The translations under genes and the position numbers were made by a program. The notes beneath the pieces were generated by a model. That model searched no databases and was not told where the DNA came from. It worked only from the letters and a program-made list of their open reading frames with translations. 64,000 nt of DNA from Rhodospirillaceae bacterium (GTDB lineage: Bacteria; Pseudomonadota; Alphaproteobacteria; Rhodospirillales; JABHCV01), in contig JABJHA010000010.1 in NCBI GenBank assembly GCA_018662005.1, positions 1 to 64,000 of the forward strand. Direction: 5' to 3'. This document shows positions 43,976 through 53,077 of this stretch, one piece after another (the stretch's first letter is position 1; each line of letters starts with the position of its first letter).

Positions 43976-44404
43976 TTATTGCGAGATCATAAAAGTTAGA
44001 TAGTCGCCCTTTTCCTGGGCCGTGCATTCGCGGCCAAGGACGCTTCTGCAATTGCGGAAGAACCACTTGTCGACTTTTTCCGTATCCGTATAACGGGCAG
44101 CATTTTTCGAGACGGCCATGGGGTCGATGACCTTTCCGGCGCGGGTCTCGCCGGTGGCAAACGGTGTTGCCCCGTGGCAGGTGGAACACGAAGGGGTATC
44201 GGGCTTGCCCCCTGAATGTTTTGTGGTGAACAGGGTATTGCCAGCGGCAGCAGAAAAACCGGCAAAGGCAGGGTTATCTGCTTTGGCCTGGGCGGTGAAG
44301 GCGGCGACGATGGCGTCGCGGGCCGGATTGGCCTGGGCGGCACCAGTGCCAAGGGTGCTAAACAAAACGGCACTCAGGGCGATAGCAAGACTTAACATCT
44401 TCAT
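43976..44404 (-). CDS. shp: SHP-type monohaem cytochrome c (DUF1924)
   Basis: This 142-residue periplasmic cytochrome has a signal peptide (1-24, ending AQA) and a single haem site CSTCHG near residue 76. The DUF1924 pattern PDTPSCSTCH...FATGETRAGKVIDPMA...NCRSVLGRECTAQEKGDYL is clear. The start at 44404 (MKMLSLAIA) has AGGAG 8 bases upstream. SHP from Rhodobacter sphaeroides binds oxygen and NO, with an Asn haem ligand that detaches on reduction. It lies between the two diheme cytochromes, so is likely the terminal partner of an electron chain. Confidence 0.9.
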   Translation of the reverse strand: MKMLSLAIALSAVLFSTLGTGAAQANPARDAIVAAFTAQAKADNPAFAGFSAAAGNTLFTTKHSGGKPDTPSCSTCHGATPFATGETRAGKVIDPMAVSKNAARYTDTEKVDKWFFRNCRSVLGRECTAQEKGDYLTFMISQ

Positions 44405-44415
44405 TGGGGTCACTC

Positions 44416-45537
44416 CTATTGTTTCGGGATTTTGATGTTCTGGTCATCAAAACGGCCGCTGGCGGCGTCCTGATGACAGGATTTGCAATGGGATTTACCA
44501 CCCACACCTTTTCGTTTGAAAACGTCCGGGGCGATGTCGTCATGTTTGCGAACCCAGTACGGGGTTGCTGAAATCTGGTTGGGTGCTGCGGGTGATACGA
44601 CGCGAAAACGGTTTGATGCTTCCGTGTCCCATTCTTCGGCAGCGTGGGCGGAAAGATAGGCGGTAATGGCAATTGCCGTTTTCGGGCGAAGGCTGGCGTC
44701 CTCGCCAAAATGATCATCCAGACTGGCCATCATGCCTGTCCACGATGCGCGCGGCAGAAGGCTTGGGTGATAAACCTCGTGACAATCGCCGCACTCGGTT
44801 TGGAAATCTTCGTTTTCGGCCATTTTGAGCAGGCCCGATGGCGGCATCGTCGAAAAGGCCCATAACAGGGAACCGGCAATCATCGCGAAACCGGCCATAG
44901 CGGTTATCGCCGCAAGCGGTCGGGCGTCCCGGTGGGTGGGTGGCTTGACGTTATCGGGGACGCGCTTGTATCCGTCGATCATGGATTTGATCAGGTTTTC
45001 CCCGCTCAGGCGGATTTCTGTAAAGACGCCGAAAATATGAAAGACAACCAGGGCCATCAGGACAATGGTCAGGGCGCCATGAATGCCCGCAGCCATATCG
45101 CCGACCTGATAATTGGCGGCCCCTGCTAGTGGCCCCTGGTTTTCCTCTCCGCCAAGCACCAAAAGACCGCTTAAGGTGATCCCGGCGAGAATGAAAATAA
45201 GCGCAAAAATCATCAGCGCGCCCGCCGGATTGTGGCCAATGTAATGGGTTGGGCGCAGGAAAAACACTTCCCGGATATGGGCGAGGACTTCTGCGGGTGT
45301 AAAAGTAAAGGTTTCCAGCCTTGAATATTCAGAGCCGAAAATACCCCAGACAAGGCGGAAGATCACCAGCAATACGGTACCATAACCAGCCCATAAATGA
45401 ACGCCCATCCACCATTCGGGGGACAGGAAACCGGTCATCAGACCGATCACTACCAGGGAGACAAGCGACCAGTGAAACAGCCTTGTCGGCAAGTCCCATA
45501 CCTTGACTTTGTGATCTTTAATTTCAGTGTCAGACAC
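44416..45537 (-). CDS. Cytochrome b561-type domain fused to a diheme cytochrome c
   Basis: This 373-residue fusion has a Ni-hydrogenase/b561-type cytochrome b at ~1-195, with four helices and histidines in RLFHW, GVHLW, GHNPAG and VFHIFG. A linker helix (~208-230) follows, and then a periplasmic DHC-like domain with CGDCH (~256-260) and CKSCH (~352-356). It could take electrons from quinol and pass them to SHP. In known SHP loci the b and DHC components are usually separate proteins; here they are fused and a second DHC is encoded nearby. It is first gene of the minus-strand operon. Confidence 0.88.
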   Translation of the reverse strand: MSDTEIKDHKVKVWDLPTRLFHWSLVSLVVIGLMTGFLSPEWWMGVHLWAGYGTVLLVIFRLVWGIFGSEYSRLETFTFTPAEVLAHIREVFFLRPTHYIGHNPAGALMIFALIFILAGITLSGLLVLGGEENQGPLAGAANYQVGDMAAGIHGALTIVLMALVVFHIFGVFTEIRLSGENLIKSMIDGYKRVPDNVKPPTHRDARPLAAITAMAGFAMIAGSLLWAFSTMPPSGLLKMAENEDFQTECGDCHEVYHPSLLPRASWTGMMASLDDHFGEDASLRPKTAIAITAYLSAHAAEEWDTEASNRFRVVSPAAPNQISATPYWVRKHDDIAPDVFKRKGVGGKSHCKSCHQDAASGRFDDQNIKIPKQ

Positions 45538-45709
45538 GGCAAGCGGGGTCCTTATTTATCTATGGCTGGCAAGGTATACATTATAAGCTGAACCACACCT
45601 GATGTCCCGGTTCAGGTAGCGTTCATCTTAGAACTCTTACAGTTATCAGAGGGCTCGGTTGAGGGTACTTTGGGCTTTCAGTGGGCTGTGTCTGGAGAGC
45701 TGTTTCACA

Positions 45710-46411
45710 ATGGACAAATCAACGGCTGTAGAGGTGTCGCCTGACAATATTTCAGAGCGAAAGAGCGTCCGTATCTGGGACCTGCCAACCAGGGTCTTTC
45801 ACTGGGTGCTGCTGGTGCTTGTCGCTGTCGCCTGGATATCGTCAGAGGCCGACGGAGCGTTGTTCAACATTCATATCGTTTCGGGAATCATCATTCTGGC
45901 GATGATTGTTTTTCGTATCATCTGGGGCGTCATCGGTTCACGCCATGCCCTGTTTACGGATTTCGTCAAGGGCTGGTCGAAAGTCCGCGCATACGCTAAA
46001 AACCTGTTCATGTTCAAAGCGCCCTTTCACGCCGGTCATAATCCTGTTGGCGGCTGGATGATCATCGCCCTTCTGGTCAGTCTGGCGGTGACGTCTTTCA
46101 GTGGTTTGTTCATATCCGATGATGGTTATTCAGGACCTTTGGTTTACACGGTATCGCCATGGCTATCGAACGCCATGGGTGATCTGCATGAAGGGGTTGC
46201 CGGACTGCTTGGTTTCCTGATTGGCTTTCACGTGCTGGGCGTTATCGGGCATGGTTTGATGTCGGGCGAGAATTTGCCGCGGTCCATGTGGAACGGCAAC
46301 AAATCAGTCCCCGCCGGACGCAATATTTCAAGCATCGCAAGTGTTGGCTGGTGGCGGGTTGCCCTGGCGGTCAGCCTTTCCATTGCCGCTATATGGCAAT
46401 TGCTACCGTGA
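45710..46411 (+). CDS. Cytochrome b561-type membrane protein
   Basis: This 233-residue cytochrome b lies divergent from the fusion and is homologous to its N-terminal part. It has four helices with haem ligand candidates in RVFHWVLL, IHIVSG, GHNPVGGWM and GFHVLGV. The start used is ATG 45710; a frame extension to 45659 is less likely. There is a 172-bp divergent promoter region. It overlaps the PepSY gene by 4 bases (GTGA). Together they could form a second quinol-linked electron entry. Confidence 0.87.
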   Translation: MDKSTAVEVSPDNISERKSVRIWDLPTRVFHWVLLVLVAVAWISSEADGALFNIHIVSGIIILAMIVFRIIWGVIGSRHALFTDFVKGWSKVRAYAKNLFMFKAPFHAGHNPVGGWMIIALLVSLAVTSFSGLFISDDGYSGPLVYTVSPWLSNAMGDLHEGVAGLLGFLIGFHVLGVIGHGLMSGENLPRSMWNGNKSVPAGRNISSIASVGWWRVALAVSLSIAAIWQLLP

Positions 46412-46815
46412 AGCACTTTCTTTTCCTCCTCGCCGCCATCTGCCTGTTTACCGGGCAGGCCCAGGCCGATGACAAATCCGATCATGAACGCGCCCGCATG
46501 GCTGTCGAAAATGGCGATATTGTTGCCCTGTCCCTGATTCTTGAGAAAGTTGAATCCATTTACGAAGGCTCGATCATCGAGGTCGAACTGGAAGACGAAG
46601 GTGATGAGGGCTTCGAGAATGAAGACGATAAGGACGCGGGCAGCAAGCATTTTATGAGCGGCTTTATCTATGAAATCAAACTGTTGACGCCGCAGGGTAA
46701 TCTTCTGAAACTTAAGCTGGATGCTCGAACCGCAGAACTTATCGAGGTCAAGGGGTATGGTGAAGCGGAGGCTCGCAAAAACATCCAGATGCCGGAAAGG
46801 GAGCAAGAACCATGA
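46408..46815 (+). CDS. PepSY domain periplasmic protein
   Basis: This 135-residue protein starts at GTG 46408, overlapping the cytochrome b stop; ATG 46393 is the alternative. It has a clean signal peptide (MKHFLFLLAAICLFTGQAQA). The mature part (ALSLILEKVESIYEGSIIEVELEDE ... FIYEIKLLTPQGNLLKLKLDARTAELIEVKGYG) is a PepSY domain with a very acidic insertion (EGDEGFENEDDKDA). PepSY proteins often sit next to two-component sensors and modulate peptidases or kinases. The response regulator start overlaps its stop by 4 bases. Confidence 0.8.
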   Translation: MKHFLFLLAAICLFTGQAQADDKSDHERARMAVENGDIVALSLILEKVESIYEGSIIEVELEDEGDEGFENEDDKDAGSKHFMSGFIYEIKLLTPQGNLLKLKLDARTAELIEVKGYGEAEARKNIQMPEREQEP

Positions 46816-47483
46816 GGGTTCTGATTGTTGAAGATGAGGTCGAACTGGCCTCGCAGATTGGCAAGGCGCTGCAGGAAGCCGGTTACACCATCGACATCGC
46901 AAACGACGGCGAGGAAGGTGAGTTTCTTGGCGAGACCGAACCCTATGACGCTGTTATCCTCGACCTGGGATTACCCAAGGTCGATGGCCTGACGGTTCTT
47001 GAGCGCTGGCGCGGGCAAGGAAAAACCATGCCGGTGCTGATCCTGACAGCGCGGGAAACCTGGAGCGAAAAAGTCTCGGGCTTTGACAAAGGGGCCGATG
47101 ATTACGTCACAAAACCCTTCAACATGGAAGAACTGCTGGCCCGGCTACGCGCCTTGATTAGACGTTCAGCAGGGCTGGCGACGCCCCTTATCGATTGCGG
47201 ACCGATTCAGTTCGACACCCGCAGTGGCAGGGTCACGCTCGAGGGTATGCCGATAACGTTGACGGCCAACGAGCTGAAAGTTCTCTCTTACCTGATGCAT
47301 CATCTGGACAGGGTTGTCTCGCGTACAGAACTGACCGAACACATTTACGATCAGGATTTTGATCGCGATTCCAATACCATTGAGGTGTTTATCGGCCGCC
47401 TGCGCAAAAAACTCGGGAGCGGGGCCATCAAAACCCACCGCGGTCGCGGCTATTCCCTGTCGCCGTCAGAAAAAGAAACCTGA
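46812..47483 (+). CDS. OmpR/PhoP-type response regulator
   Basis: This 223-residue DNA-binding regulator has a receiver domain at 1-115 with acidic residues in IVEDEVE, phospho-acceptor Asp in AVILDLGLPKVDG (near residue 51), and Lys in DYVTKPF. A winged helix at ~125-220 (TLTANELKVLSYLMHH ... FIGRLRKKLGSGAIKTHRGRGYSL) follows. It is of the QseB/PhoP kind. The operon order cytochrome b, PepSY, regulator, kinase suggests that it controls the redox cluster, though its DNA sites are unknown. Confidence 0.93.
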   Translation: MRVLIVEDEVELASQIGKALQEAGYTIDIANDGEEGEFLGETEPYDAVILDLGLPKVDGLTVLERWRGQGKTMPVLILTARETWSEKVSGFDKGADDYVTKPFNMEELLARLRALIRRSAGLATPLIDCGPIQFDTRSGRVTLEGMPITLTANELKVLSYLMHHLDRVVSRTELTEHIYDQDFDRDSNTIEVFIGRLRKKLGSGAIKTHRGRGYSLSPSEKET

Positions 47484-47492
47484 AGAGGGACT

Positions 47493-48827
47493 ATGACCGG
47501 ACCTTCCGTCAATCGTCGCTTGATGCTCGGCGCCACATTGTGGATTGCCGTCGCTTTGCTGGTCACGGGCTTTGTGTTGACGGAATTGTTTCGCAATCAT
47601 GTGGAAATCAATTTTGACGAGGAAATGCATGATCAGCTTGAAGAATTGCTGGCCCTTGCCGCCACGGACGCGGACGGTAACACCATTTTCACCCGTCACC
47701 CGGTTGAGCCGCGCTACAACAGGCCGCTTTCGGGCTGGTACTGGGAGATTCTTTCAGCCGGTGAGCCGATCGATAAATCCCGCTCCCTGTGGGATCAGCG
47801 CCTGATTCCACCTGAAAAGCTTTCCCGGGAGCGCGAAACGGCCTTCTATCTTATTGGCCCAAGGGAAGAGTCATTGCGTGCCGTTGCCCGTACCTACACT
47901 TTGCCTGACGCCAAGGCGCCGCTGACCATTCTGGTAGCGGGTCCTGCTGCCGATATTGAAACGGCGACCCGCGGTTTTGCCGGAATTCTGGCTATCGCGC
48001 TTTCCCTGCTGGGGTTCGGATTAATTGCGGCAGCTTTCTTTCAGGTCCGTTTCGGGATCAGGCCGCTTATTCAAATGCGTGAAGAACTGGCCCAGGTGCG
48101 GGCCGGTCGGGCGACCCGCATGATCGGCCCGTTTGCGGCTGAAATTGAACCTCTTGCCGATGATCTTAACGGGCTTCTTGATCATAATGCGGAAATCCTT
48201 GAGCGTGCCCGCACCCAGGCTGGTAATCTGGCTCACGCCCTGAAAACACCACTGGCTGTTTTGTTGAACGAGGCTAATCACGTTGAAGGCGAGGTCGCCG
48301 ACAGCATTCGCCATGAAGCGGCGATGATGAACGATCAGATCAATCGCCATCTGTCAAAAGCCCGGGCCGCAGGCTCCCGTGGGGTTCTGGGTGCTCGCGC
48401 CGACCTGGGGGAAACCGTCCTCGCTTTGCAGCGCACCCTGATCCGCATTCATGATGAGAAAGATCTGGAGATCACGGTGCACGGTGTGGAAGGGCTGTCA
48501 TTCCAGGGCGAGCGTCAGGATCTTGAGGAAATGCTCGGGAATCTGATGGACAATGCCTGTAAATGGTCGGCGGCGAAGGTCCGTGTGGATGGCAGACAAG
48601 AAGGCCAGTGGTTGCTGTTGAGTATCGAAGACGATGGCCCGGGTATTCCCGAAACGGCGCTTTCGGATGTTATCGACAGGGGCCGCAGGCTGGATGAGAC
48701 GACTCCGGGTAGTGGCCTTGGGCTCTCCATCGTGCGTGATGTCGCTGAACTCTACGAAGGAAAACTTGATTTATCCCATTCAACCCTGGGCGGACTGGCG
48801 GCAAGGCTGAAACTGCCCGCAGGTTAA
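47493..48827 (+). CDS. Membrane sensor histidine kinase (PhoQ/QseC type)
   Basis: This 444-residue kinase has helices at ~12-32 and ~160-185 flanking a periplasmic sensor (~33-160) with [17 protein letters not shown], a pattern shared with other PepSY-linked kinases. A HAMP region, the phospho-accepting His in [13 protein letters not shown], and the ATP-binding motifs [18 protein letters not shown] and GSGLGLSIV follow. It begins nine bases after the regulator. The signal is unknown; membrane redox state or metal stress are guesses from the context. Confidence 0.92.
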   Translation: MTGPSVNRRLMLGATLWIAVALLVTGFVLTELFRNHVEINFDEEMHDQLEELLALAATDADGNTIFTRHPVEPRYNRPLSGWYWEILSAGEPIDKSRSLWDQRLIPPEKLSRERETAFYLIGPREESLRAVARTYTLPDAKAPLTILVAGPAADIETATRGFAGILAIALSLLGFGLIAAAFFQVRFGIRPLIQMREELAQVRAGRATRMIGPFAAEIEPLADDLNGLLDHNAEILERARTQAGNLAHALKTPLAVLLNEANHVEGEVADSIRHEAAMMNDQINRHLSKARAAGSRGVLGARADLGETVLALQRTLIRIHDEKDLEITVHGVEGLSFQGERQDLEEMLGNLMDNACKWSAAKVRVDGRQEGQWLLLSIEDDGPGIPETALSDVIDRGRRLDETTPGSGLGLSIVRDVAELYEGKLDLSHSTLGGLAARLKLPAG

Positions 48828-48922
48828 GCGTCAGCTCCCCACCCCAAGGGGTGTTGTGTTTCAGGTCGGCAATGAGGATAACTCATCAGCTTTATTTTTC
48901 CTGGAAGAAAGACTTTTCAGCC

Positions 48923-50116
48923 ATGTCACATTTCAAGACCATTAACGACCTCGACGTCGCGGGTAAACGGGTTCTCGTGCGTGTTGACCTGAACGTTCCC
49001 ATGCAGGACGGGCGGGTCACCGACACCACCCGCATTGACCGTACCGTGCCGACGTTAACGGAGCTGTCCAACAAGGGCGCCAAAGTCATCGTCATCTCGC
49101 ACTTCGGTCGCCCCAAAGGACAGGTTGTTCCCGAGATGTCGCTGGCCCCTGTTGCCGAGGCCCTGTCCCTTTCATGCGGCCAGCCCGTCGCCTTTGCCAC
49201 CGACACGGTTGGCGAGCGCGCTCAAATGACCATCGACGCGATGGCCGAAGGCGACATTGTGATGCTGGAAAATCTGCGTTTTCATGCCGATGAAGAAGCC
49301 AACGACAAAGCCTTTGCCGTCAAGCTGTCGAATCTGGGGGATGTTTATGTCAGCGATGCGTTTTCGTGCTCGCACCGGGCCCATGCCTCAACCGAAGGAT
49401 TAGCGCGCTTGCTGCCATCGGCTGCCGGTCGACTGATGCAGGTCGAAGTGGAATCCCTGGCGCGCGCCCTGGAAAATCCGCAATCGCCGGTCGCCGCTGT
49501 TGTCGGTGGGGCAAAGGTGTCGACAAAAATGGAAGTGCTGGGCAACCTCGCGCAAAAAGTCGATGTTCTGATCATCGGCGGCGGCATGGCCAACACATTC
49601 CTGTTCGCCAAGGGGATTAATGTTGGTAATTCCCTGTGCGAAAAAGAGATGGCTGACGCGGCCCGCGATATCCTCAGCGCCGCCGAAAAGGCTGGTTGCG
49701 ATATTGTGCTTCCCGTAGACGCCGTCGTTGCGCGCGAGTTTAAAGCCGGGGCGGAGAGCCAAACCGTCGCCCTGGACGCCATACCGGCGGACGCGATGAT
49801 GCTTGATGTCGGCCCGGCCTCGGTTGCTGACGTCACGGCAAAACTCGAGCACTGCAAGACACTGGTCTGGAATGGCCCCTTCGGTGCTTTTGAAATACCG
49901 CCCTTTGATGCCGGCACCAACGCCGTCGCCCAAGCCGCAGCGCGGATGACGGCCGCAGGCCAAATGACCAGTGTCGCCGGTGGTGGCGACACGGTTGCGG
50001 CGCTCGCTCACGCCGGGGTCAGTGATGATTTCTCGTACATCTCAACAGCCGGCGGGGCTTTCCTGGAATGGATGGAAGGCAAGAAACTTCCCGGCGTTGA
50101 GGTGCTAAGAAAGTAA
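48923..50116 (+). CDS. pgk: Phosphoglycerate kinase
   Basis: This 397-residue glycolytic/gluconeogenic enzyme transfers phosphate between 1,3-bisphosphoglycerate and ADP. The start at 48923 ([12 protein letters not shown]) was chosen. [22 protein letters not shown] carries the substrate-binding DxN region. [16 protein letters not shown] and [11 protein letters not shown] are nucleotide-binding motifs. The usual gap or fba partners are absent. The 3' end overlaps the convergent chemoreceptor-like gene by 12 bases. Confidence 0.97.
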   Translation: MSHFKTINDLDVAGKRVLVRVDLNVPMQDGRVTDTTRIDRTVPTLTELSNKGAKVIVISHFGRPKGQVVPEMSLAPVAEALSLSCGQPVAFATDTVGERAQMTIDAMAEGDIVMLENLRFHADEEANDKAFAVKLSNLGDVYVSDAFSCSHRAHASTEGLARLLPSAAGRLMQVEVESLARALENPQSPVAAVVGGAKVSTKMEVLGNLAQKVDVLIIGGGMANTFLFAKGINVGNSLCEKEMADAARDILSAAEKAGCDIVLPVDAVVAREFKAGAESQTVALDAIPADAMMLDVGPASVADVTAKLEHCKTLVWNGPFGAFEIPPFDAGTNAVAQAAARMTAAGQMTSVAGGGDTVAALAHAGVSDDFSYISTAGGAFLEWMEGKKLPGVEVLRK

Positions 50117-52039
50117 ATCTTCGTCGCTGCTTTTTTGATCCGGAACATCGGTGATCTGGTCTTGCATTTTGTTGACCAGATTATCCAACATACCACGCAG
50201 ATTTTCCGATTGCTGCAAAAGGTCTGTGGTCACTTCAAGCGCTTCGCTTGATGACAGGCGGGCGATGTCGAGGGCGACATCCCGCGAGTCCCTGATCAGG
50301 GCACCAATATCACGAACGGCCCAGTTGGCTTTGCTGGCGGCGGCGCGAATGGCCTCGAAACGCTGCGCAATGGCATCGGAATTCGTATCCCCGTTTGAAC
50401 GGGCATCGCCGTTCAGAATGACAAGATTGGTATCGGGGTTTTGTGGCGGCGCGTTGATAACCAGCATGTCCGATTGCTCACCGATCAAGGCGATCAGACT
50501 TTCGATAGCACCAATTTTACCTGACGCGTCCGACAGGTTTCTAATCAATGTGCCGGTTCGCTCAGCCTCATCGGCGGCGGCGGTGACGCTTTCGGAAGAT
50601 CGCGCAACCTGTCTGCTGATTGAAGAAATACTGTCCATGGACATTTCGGTCGCGGCTTCAGGGGCGGGGGCCGGTGGTGCTTCTTTGTCTTTGGCGATCT
50701 GTTTTTCGCCGATGTCATCGGCGGTGGCGTCAATGACCTTGCGCAGAAGGGCGACCTCGGCGAGTGCCTCCTTGCCCTTGTCGGCTTCTGCCTTCATGGA
50801 TTGCAAATCCCGGCGCAGCCATTCCGTTTCGGCGCTGGCGGCGTTTCCGCGTTCGGCGTCGCTCTTTGCTTTTTCCATTTCCTCGCCAAGTTTTCTGGCT
50901 TCTATCAGGCTTCCCTTTAAGGCCCAGAAGGCGCGAGCGATGTCTCCGGTCTCATCCTCGTTACCCAGTCCCCAGACGACAATATCCGTGTCACCGCGCC
51001 TGAGGCTTTTCGCCGCCTGGGCAGCGGCGGTAACGGGCCCTGATATGGACCGCAACATGGCCAGGCCGAACAACAGTATCAGCATGACGGCGGCCGCGCC
51101 GCCCGCGGCGATCAGGGTCCGATATTGTTGACGAAGGGTTGCGCGTCCGGCTTCTGCTTCGACAAAATTGTTGCCGGCAAAGTCGGTGATGGCGTCAACG
51201 CTGGGGGCCATGTAGGAAATGATTTCATCAAGACGGTCGCGCGTGTTGTTGGCGACGAGCTTGACCTTGGCGTAGGCGGTAAGCGCGTTGTTAAAGTCGT
51301 TAATCCCAAGCTGCAGGGTGCTTTTGGTTTCCGGGGCCATGGGAATGGAAATCAGCAGCCGGTAGAATTCCTTTTGATGGCTTTCAATGACAATCAGGTC
51401 CCGGCTTATTCCGCTTTCGACAAAATCGGTGGTTGCGGCCCTGATCGCCATCATCGTTTCATTGATACTAAGGGAATCTAGCGCGCTCAGGGTTTTGCCG
51501 ATGCTGCGGATGGCCCGGCGCATGTTGGCCTCCAGACCGGTTAAATCGGGTCCCGAATTTTCTGCCTTCTGCCTGGATTTTTCATACTGCTCGCCGTATT
51601 GGGCAACGGCCTCACGCAGGGTTGAAACGTGCTCACCCATCGGGGCGGCTTCGGGGCGCTGGTATAGTTCGTCGAGCTTTTGACCCAGGGCAGCAGCCAG
51701 GGCGAGATGTTGCTGGGTGGCGGCACGGGCGGCGTCAGAAGTTTGTTTCGACAGATCGCCCTGTTCGGCCCTGATCCGCCAGATATCCCGTTCGATCACG
51801 GCGGCGGAAGCGTTAAGGGCGCTTGCCTGGCTTAGCGTTATGTCGGATTTGGTCAGTTCCTTGTCGACATGATTCAGCCCAAAACCGCCACTGATCAGAA
51901 CAGCGATACCCAACAAGACGAACAACGAGGAACGTGTTGACAGGCCAATCCCGCCCATAAAAGTGCGGTCCTGGAAGTCGTCGGATTCGGGTCCGGACTG
52001 ACCCTTTACTCTATCACCTGAAAATGGCTCAACGGCCAT
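50105..52039 (-). CDS. Chemoreceptor-like protein with degenerate signalling domain
   Basis: This 644-residue protein has an N-terminal helix (~34-55), a ~255-residue periplasmic helical domain, a second helix (~312-332) and HAMP (~333-390). The cytoplasmic part is coiled ([31 protein letters not shown]). The following region has the MCP-type start [59 protein letters not shown]. Then the conserved hairpin tip expected (AARAGExGRGFAVVADEVR) is absent, replaced by [34 protein letters not shown]. CheA/CheW binding therefore seems unlikely. It may act as a decoy or in another pathway. Confidence 0.82.
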   Translation of the reverse strand: MAVEPFSGDRVKGQSGPESDDFQDRTFMGGIGLSTRSSLFVLLGIAVLISGGFGLNHVDKELTKSDITLSQASALNASAAVIERDIWRIRAEQGDLSKQTSDAARAATQQHLALAAALGQKLDELYQRPEAAPMGEHVSTLREAVAQYGEQYEKSRQKAENSGPDLTGLEANMRRAIRSIGKTLSALDSLSINETMMAIRAATTDFVESGISRDLIVIESHQKEFYRLLISIPMAPETKSTLQLGINDFNNALTAYAKVKLVANNTRDRLDEIISYMAPSVDAITDFAGNNFVEAEAGRATLRQQYRTLIAAGGAAAVMLILLFGLAMLRSISGPVTAAAQAAKSLRRGDTDIVVWGLGNEDETGDIARAFWALKGSLIEARKLGEEMEKAKSDAERGNAASAETEWLRRDLQSMKAEADKGKEALAEVALLRKVIDATADDIGEKQIAKDKEAPPAPAPEAATEMSMDSISSISRQVARSSESVTAAADEAERTGTLIRNLSDASGKIGAIESLIALIGEQSDMLVINAPPQNPDTNLVILNGDARSNGDTNSDAIAQRFEAIRAAASKANWAVRDIGALIRDSRDVALDIARLSSSEALEVTTDLLQQSENLRGMLDNLVNKMQDQITDVPDQKSSDEDLLS

Positions 52040-52271
52040 AGGATGCTCCCGGTTTGCCTTAAGGTTTTCGTCTAACGGACTATTATATAACAGAATCAGG
52101 GGCTTGGCGTCAAAACCAAAGACTCTCTTGGCTGTTTAGCCAGCATTTGGCTATTTTGACAATCCGATTCCCTTTTATCGCCATTTATGCCATACTCCAT
52201 GTTCGTGGCAGAAGGCTACGGGCTCAGCTGAAAGCTGGGCGGTGACATAGAAGTGGCAAAAGGAGGTCAGA

Positions 52272-52472
52272 ATGACAATCATACCGGCTGCGCCGCCGGT
52301 TAACTTTAATCTTGCCGTCGAGACCCTTAAACGGACTCTCAGACAGGATAAAGTAGCGGCAGCAGCCTTATCCCAAGCACAAGCACCCCCGGTTCAAGCG
52401 GGGCAGGACGATGATATTTCTGGCGTGGGTTCGGATTCGAACCGGGGTCAGCATATCAACACTGACGCCTAG
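52272..52472 (+). CDS. Small hypothetical protein (66 residues)
   Basis: This protein starts at ATG 52272 with a near-perfect AGGAGGT 5 bases upstream, so translation is likely. The peptide begins MTIIPAAPPVNFNLAVETLKRTL, has an Ala/Gln-rich helix and ends SNRGQHINTDA. The end is like the RGQxxNxxA tails seen in small putative motility proteins (YjfB kind), but no assignment is claimed. The 232-bp interval before it (52040-52271) holds a short hairpin CAGCT/AGCTG near 52226-52238 and no other feature. Confidence 0.6.
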   Translation: MTIIPAAPPVNFNLAVETLKRTLRQDKVAAAALSQAQAPPVQAGQDDDISGVGSDSNRGQHINTDA

Positions 52473-52477
52473 AATTT

Positions 52478-52680
52478 TTCTCATCCTCTAGGAGTGAGAA
52501 GGATTTCTGGTCGCTTGATCCCTTAGGAGGACCGCAGGTTCTTTGGCCCTGCCGTATCGCCTGGTATGACCCCGGGCCTTGGTGGCCAAGGCGTTTGCGG
52601 TCCCCGTGGGGGCTGCTTTAAAGAGACCCGGCGCAGGCTTCGGGCCCATTGTTGTGCCTGAATTTCGGGCAAAACAATGA
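52478..52680. ncRNA. Strongly structured intergenic region, candidate noncoding RNA
   Basis: Within the 248-bp gap between two small genes several stems are seen. GGACCGCA (52529-52536) pairs perfectly with TGCGGTCC (52596-52603), enclosing the hairpin GCCTTGG-TGG-CCAAGGC (52576-52592). CATTGTT (52647-52653) pairs with AACAATG (52673-52679) around TGCC/GGCA. TTCTCA/TGAGAA with TCC/GGA forms a fourth (52478-52500). A region this rich in long inverted repeats is probably an RNA gene or a regulatory leader for the gene at 52721. Strand is undetermined. It does not show the RNase P, SRP or obvious tmRNA hallmarks. Confidence 0.4.
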
Positions 52681-52720
52681 TTCTTCATTTCGTTACAGAT
52701 TCCGTTAACCATTTGAGGTC

Positions 52721-52957
52721 ATGGTAGAGACCATGAGCCAGATATCGAGCATTCCCGCCCGCGCCATCGCGCTGACCAGCCAACGGCCCAAGGGTTATTC
52801 GATCGCCGAGCAGGTCCGCAATCGGGCCGCCGTTACCAATCCTAACGAGACGCCCCATGAACGCCGGGCCCTGGGCCGCCTTGACAAGGTGTTGGCAAAC
52901 GTCAACCCGCCCCGGGCTGATGTCCCGCGCGGATATTATCTGGACATCAAGGTCTAA
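52721..52957 (+). CDS. Small conserved-looking hypothetical protein (78 residues)
   Basis: A basic protein with start ATG 52721 (GAGGTC just before it) or ATG 52733. It begins MSQISSIPARAIALTSQRPKGYSIAEQ and ends NPPRADVPRGYYLDIKV. There is no membrane helix. A longer frame on the opposite strand exists, but it would start inside this gene's end without a good ribosome site. No family was recognised. Confidence 0.55.
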   Translation: MVETMSQISSIPARAIALTSQRPKGYSIAEQVRNRAAVTNPNETPHERRALGRLDKVLANVNPPRADVPRGYYLDIKV

Positions 52958-53077
52958 TTCTTCTTTCACGGCATTGATTTTATTTATTTCCATTTCCTGT
53001 TAAACTGATATGGAACAGGGGCGAAGCGTGCTCGCTGGCGCACGCATCGGCATTTTGGCGGGGGAAGGTTTTAGGGA

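Noticed and set aside
52421-52446. tRNA T-arm-like sequence with TTCGAAT and a following CCA on the minus strand
   Set aside because: The T-stem has only three pairs, the distance to CCA is two bases short, and no matching acceptor 5' strand or anticodon arm was found. It also lies inside a good small ORF.
52488-52712. 74-residue minus-strand frame across the structured region
   Set aside because: It is read through several perfect stems, and has no ribosome site; its composition is better explained by RNA structure.
52685-52993. 102-residue frame on the minus strand over the 78-residue gene
   Set aside because: No ribosome site and composition unlike a protein. The plus-strand frame has a better start and a conserved-looking end.
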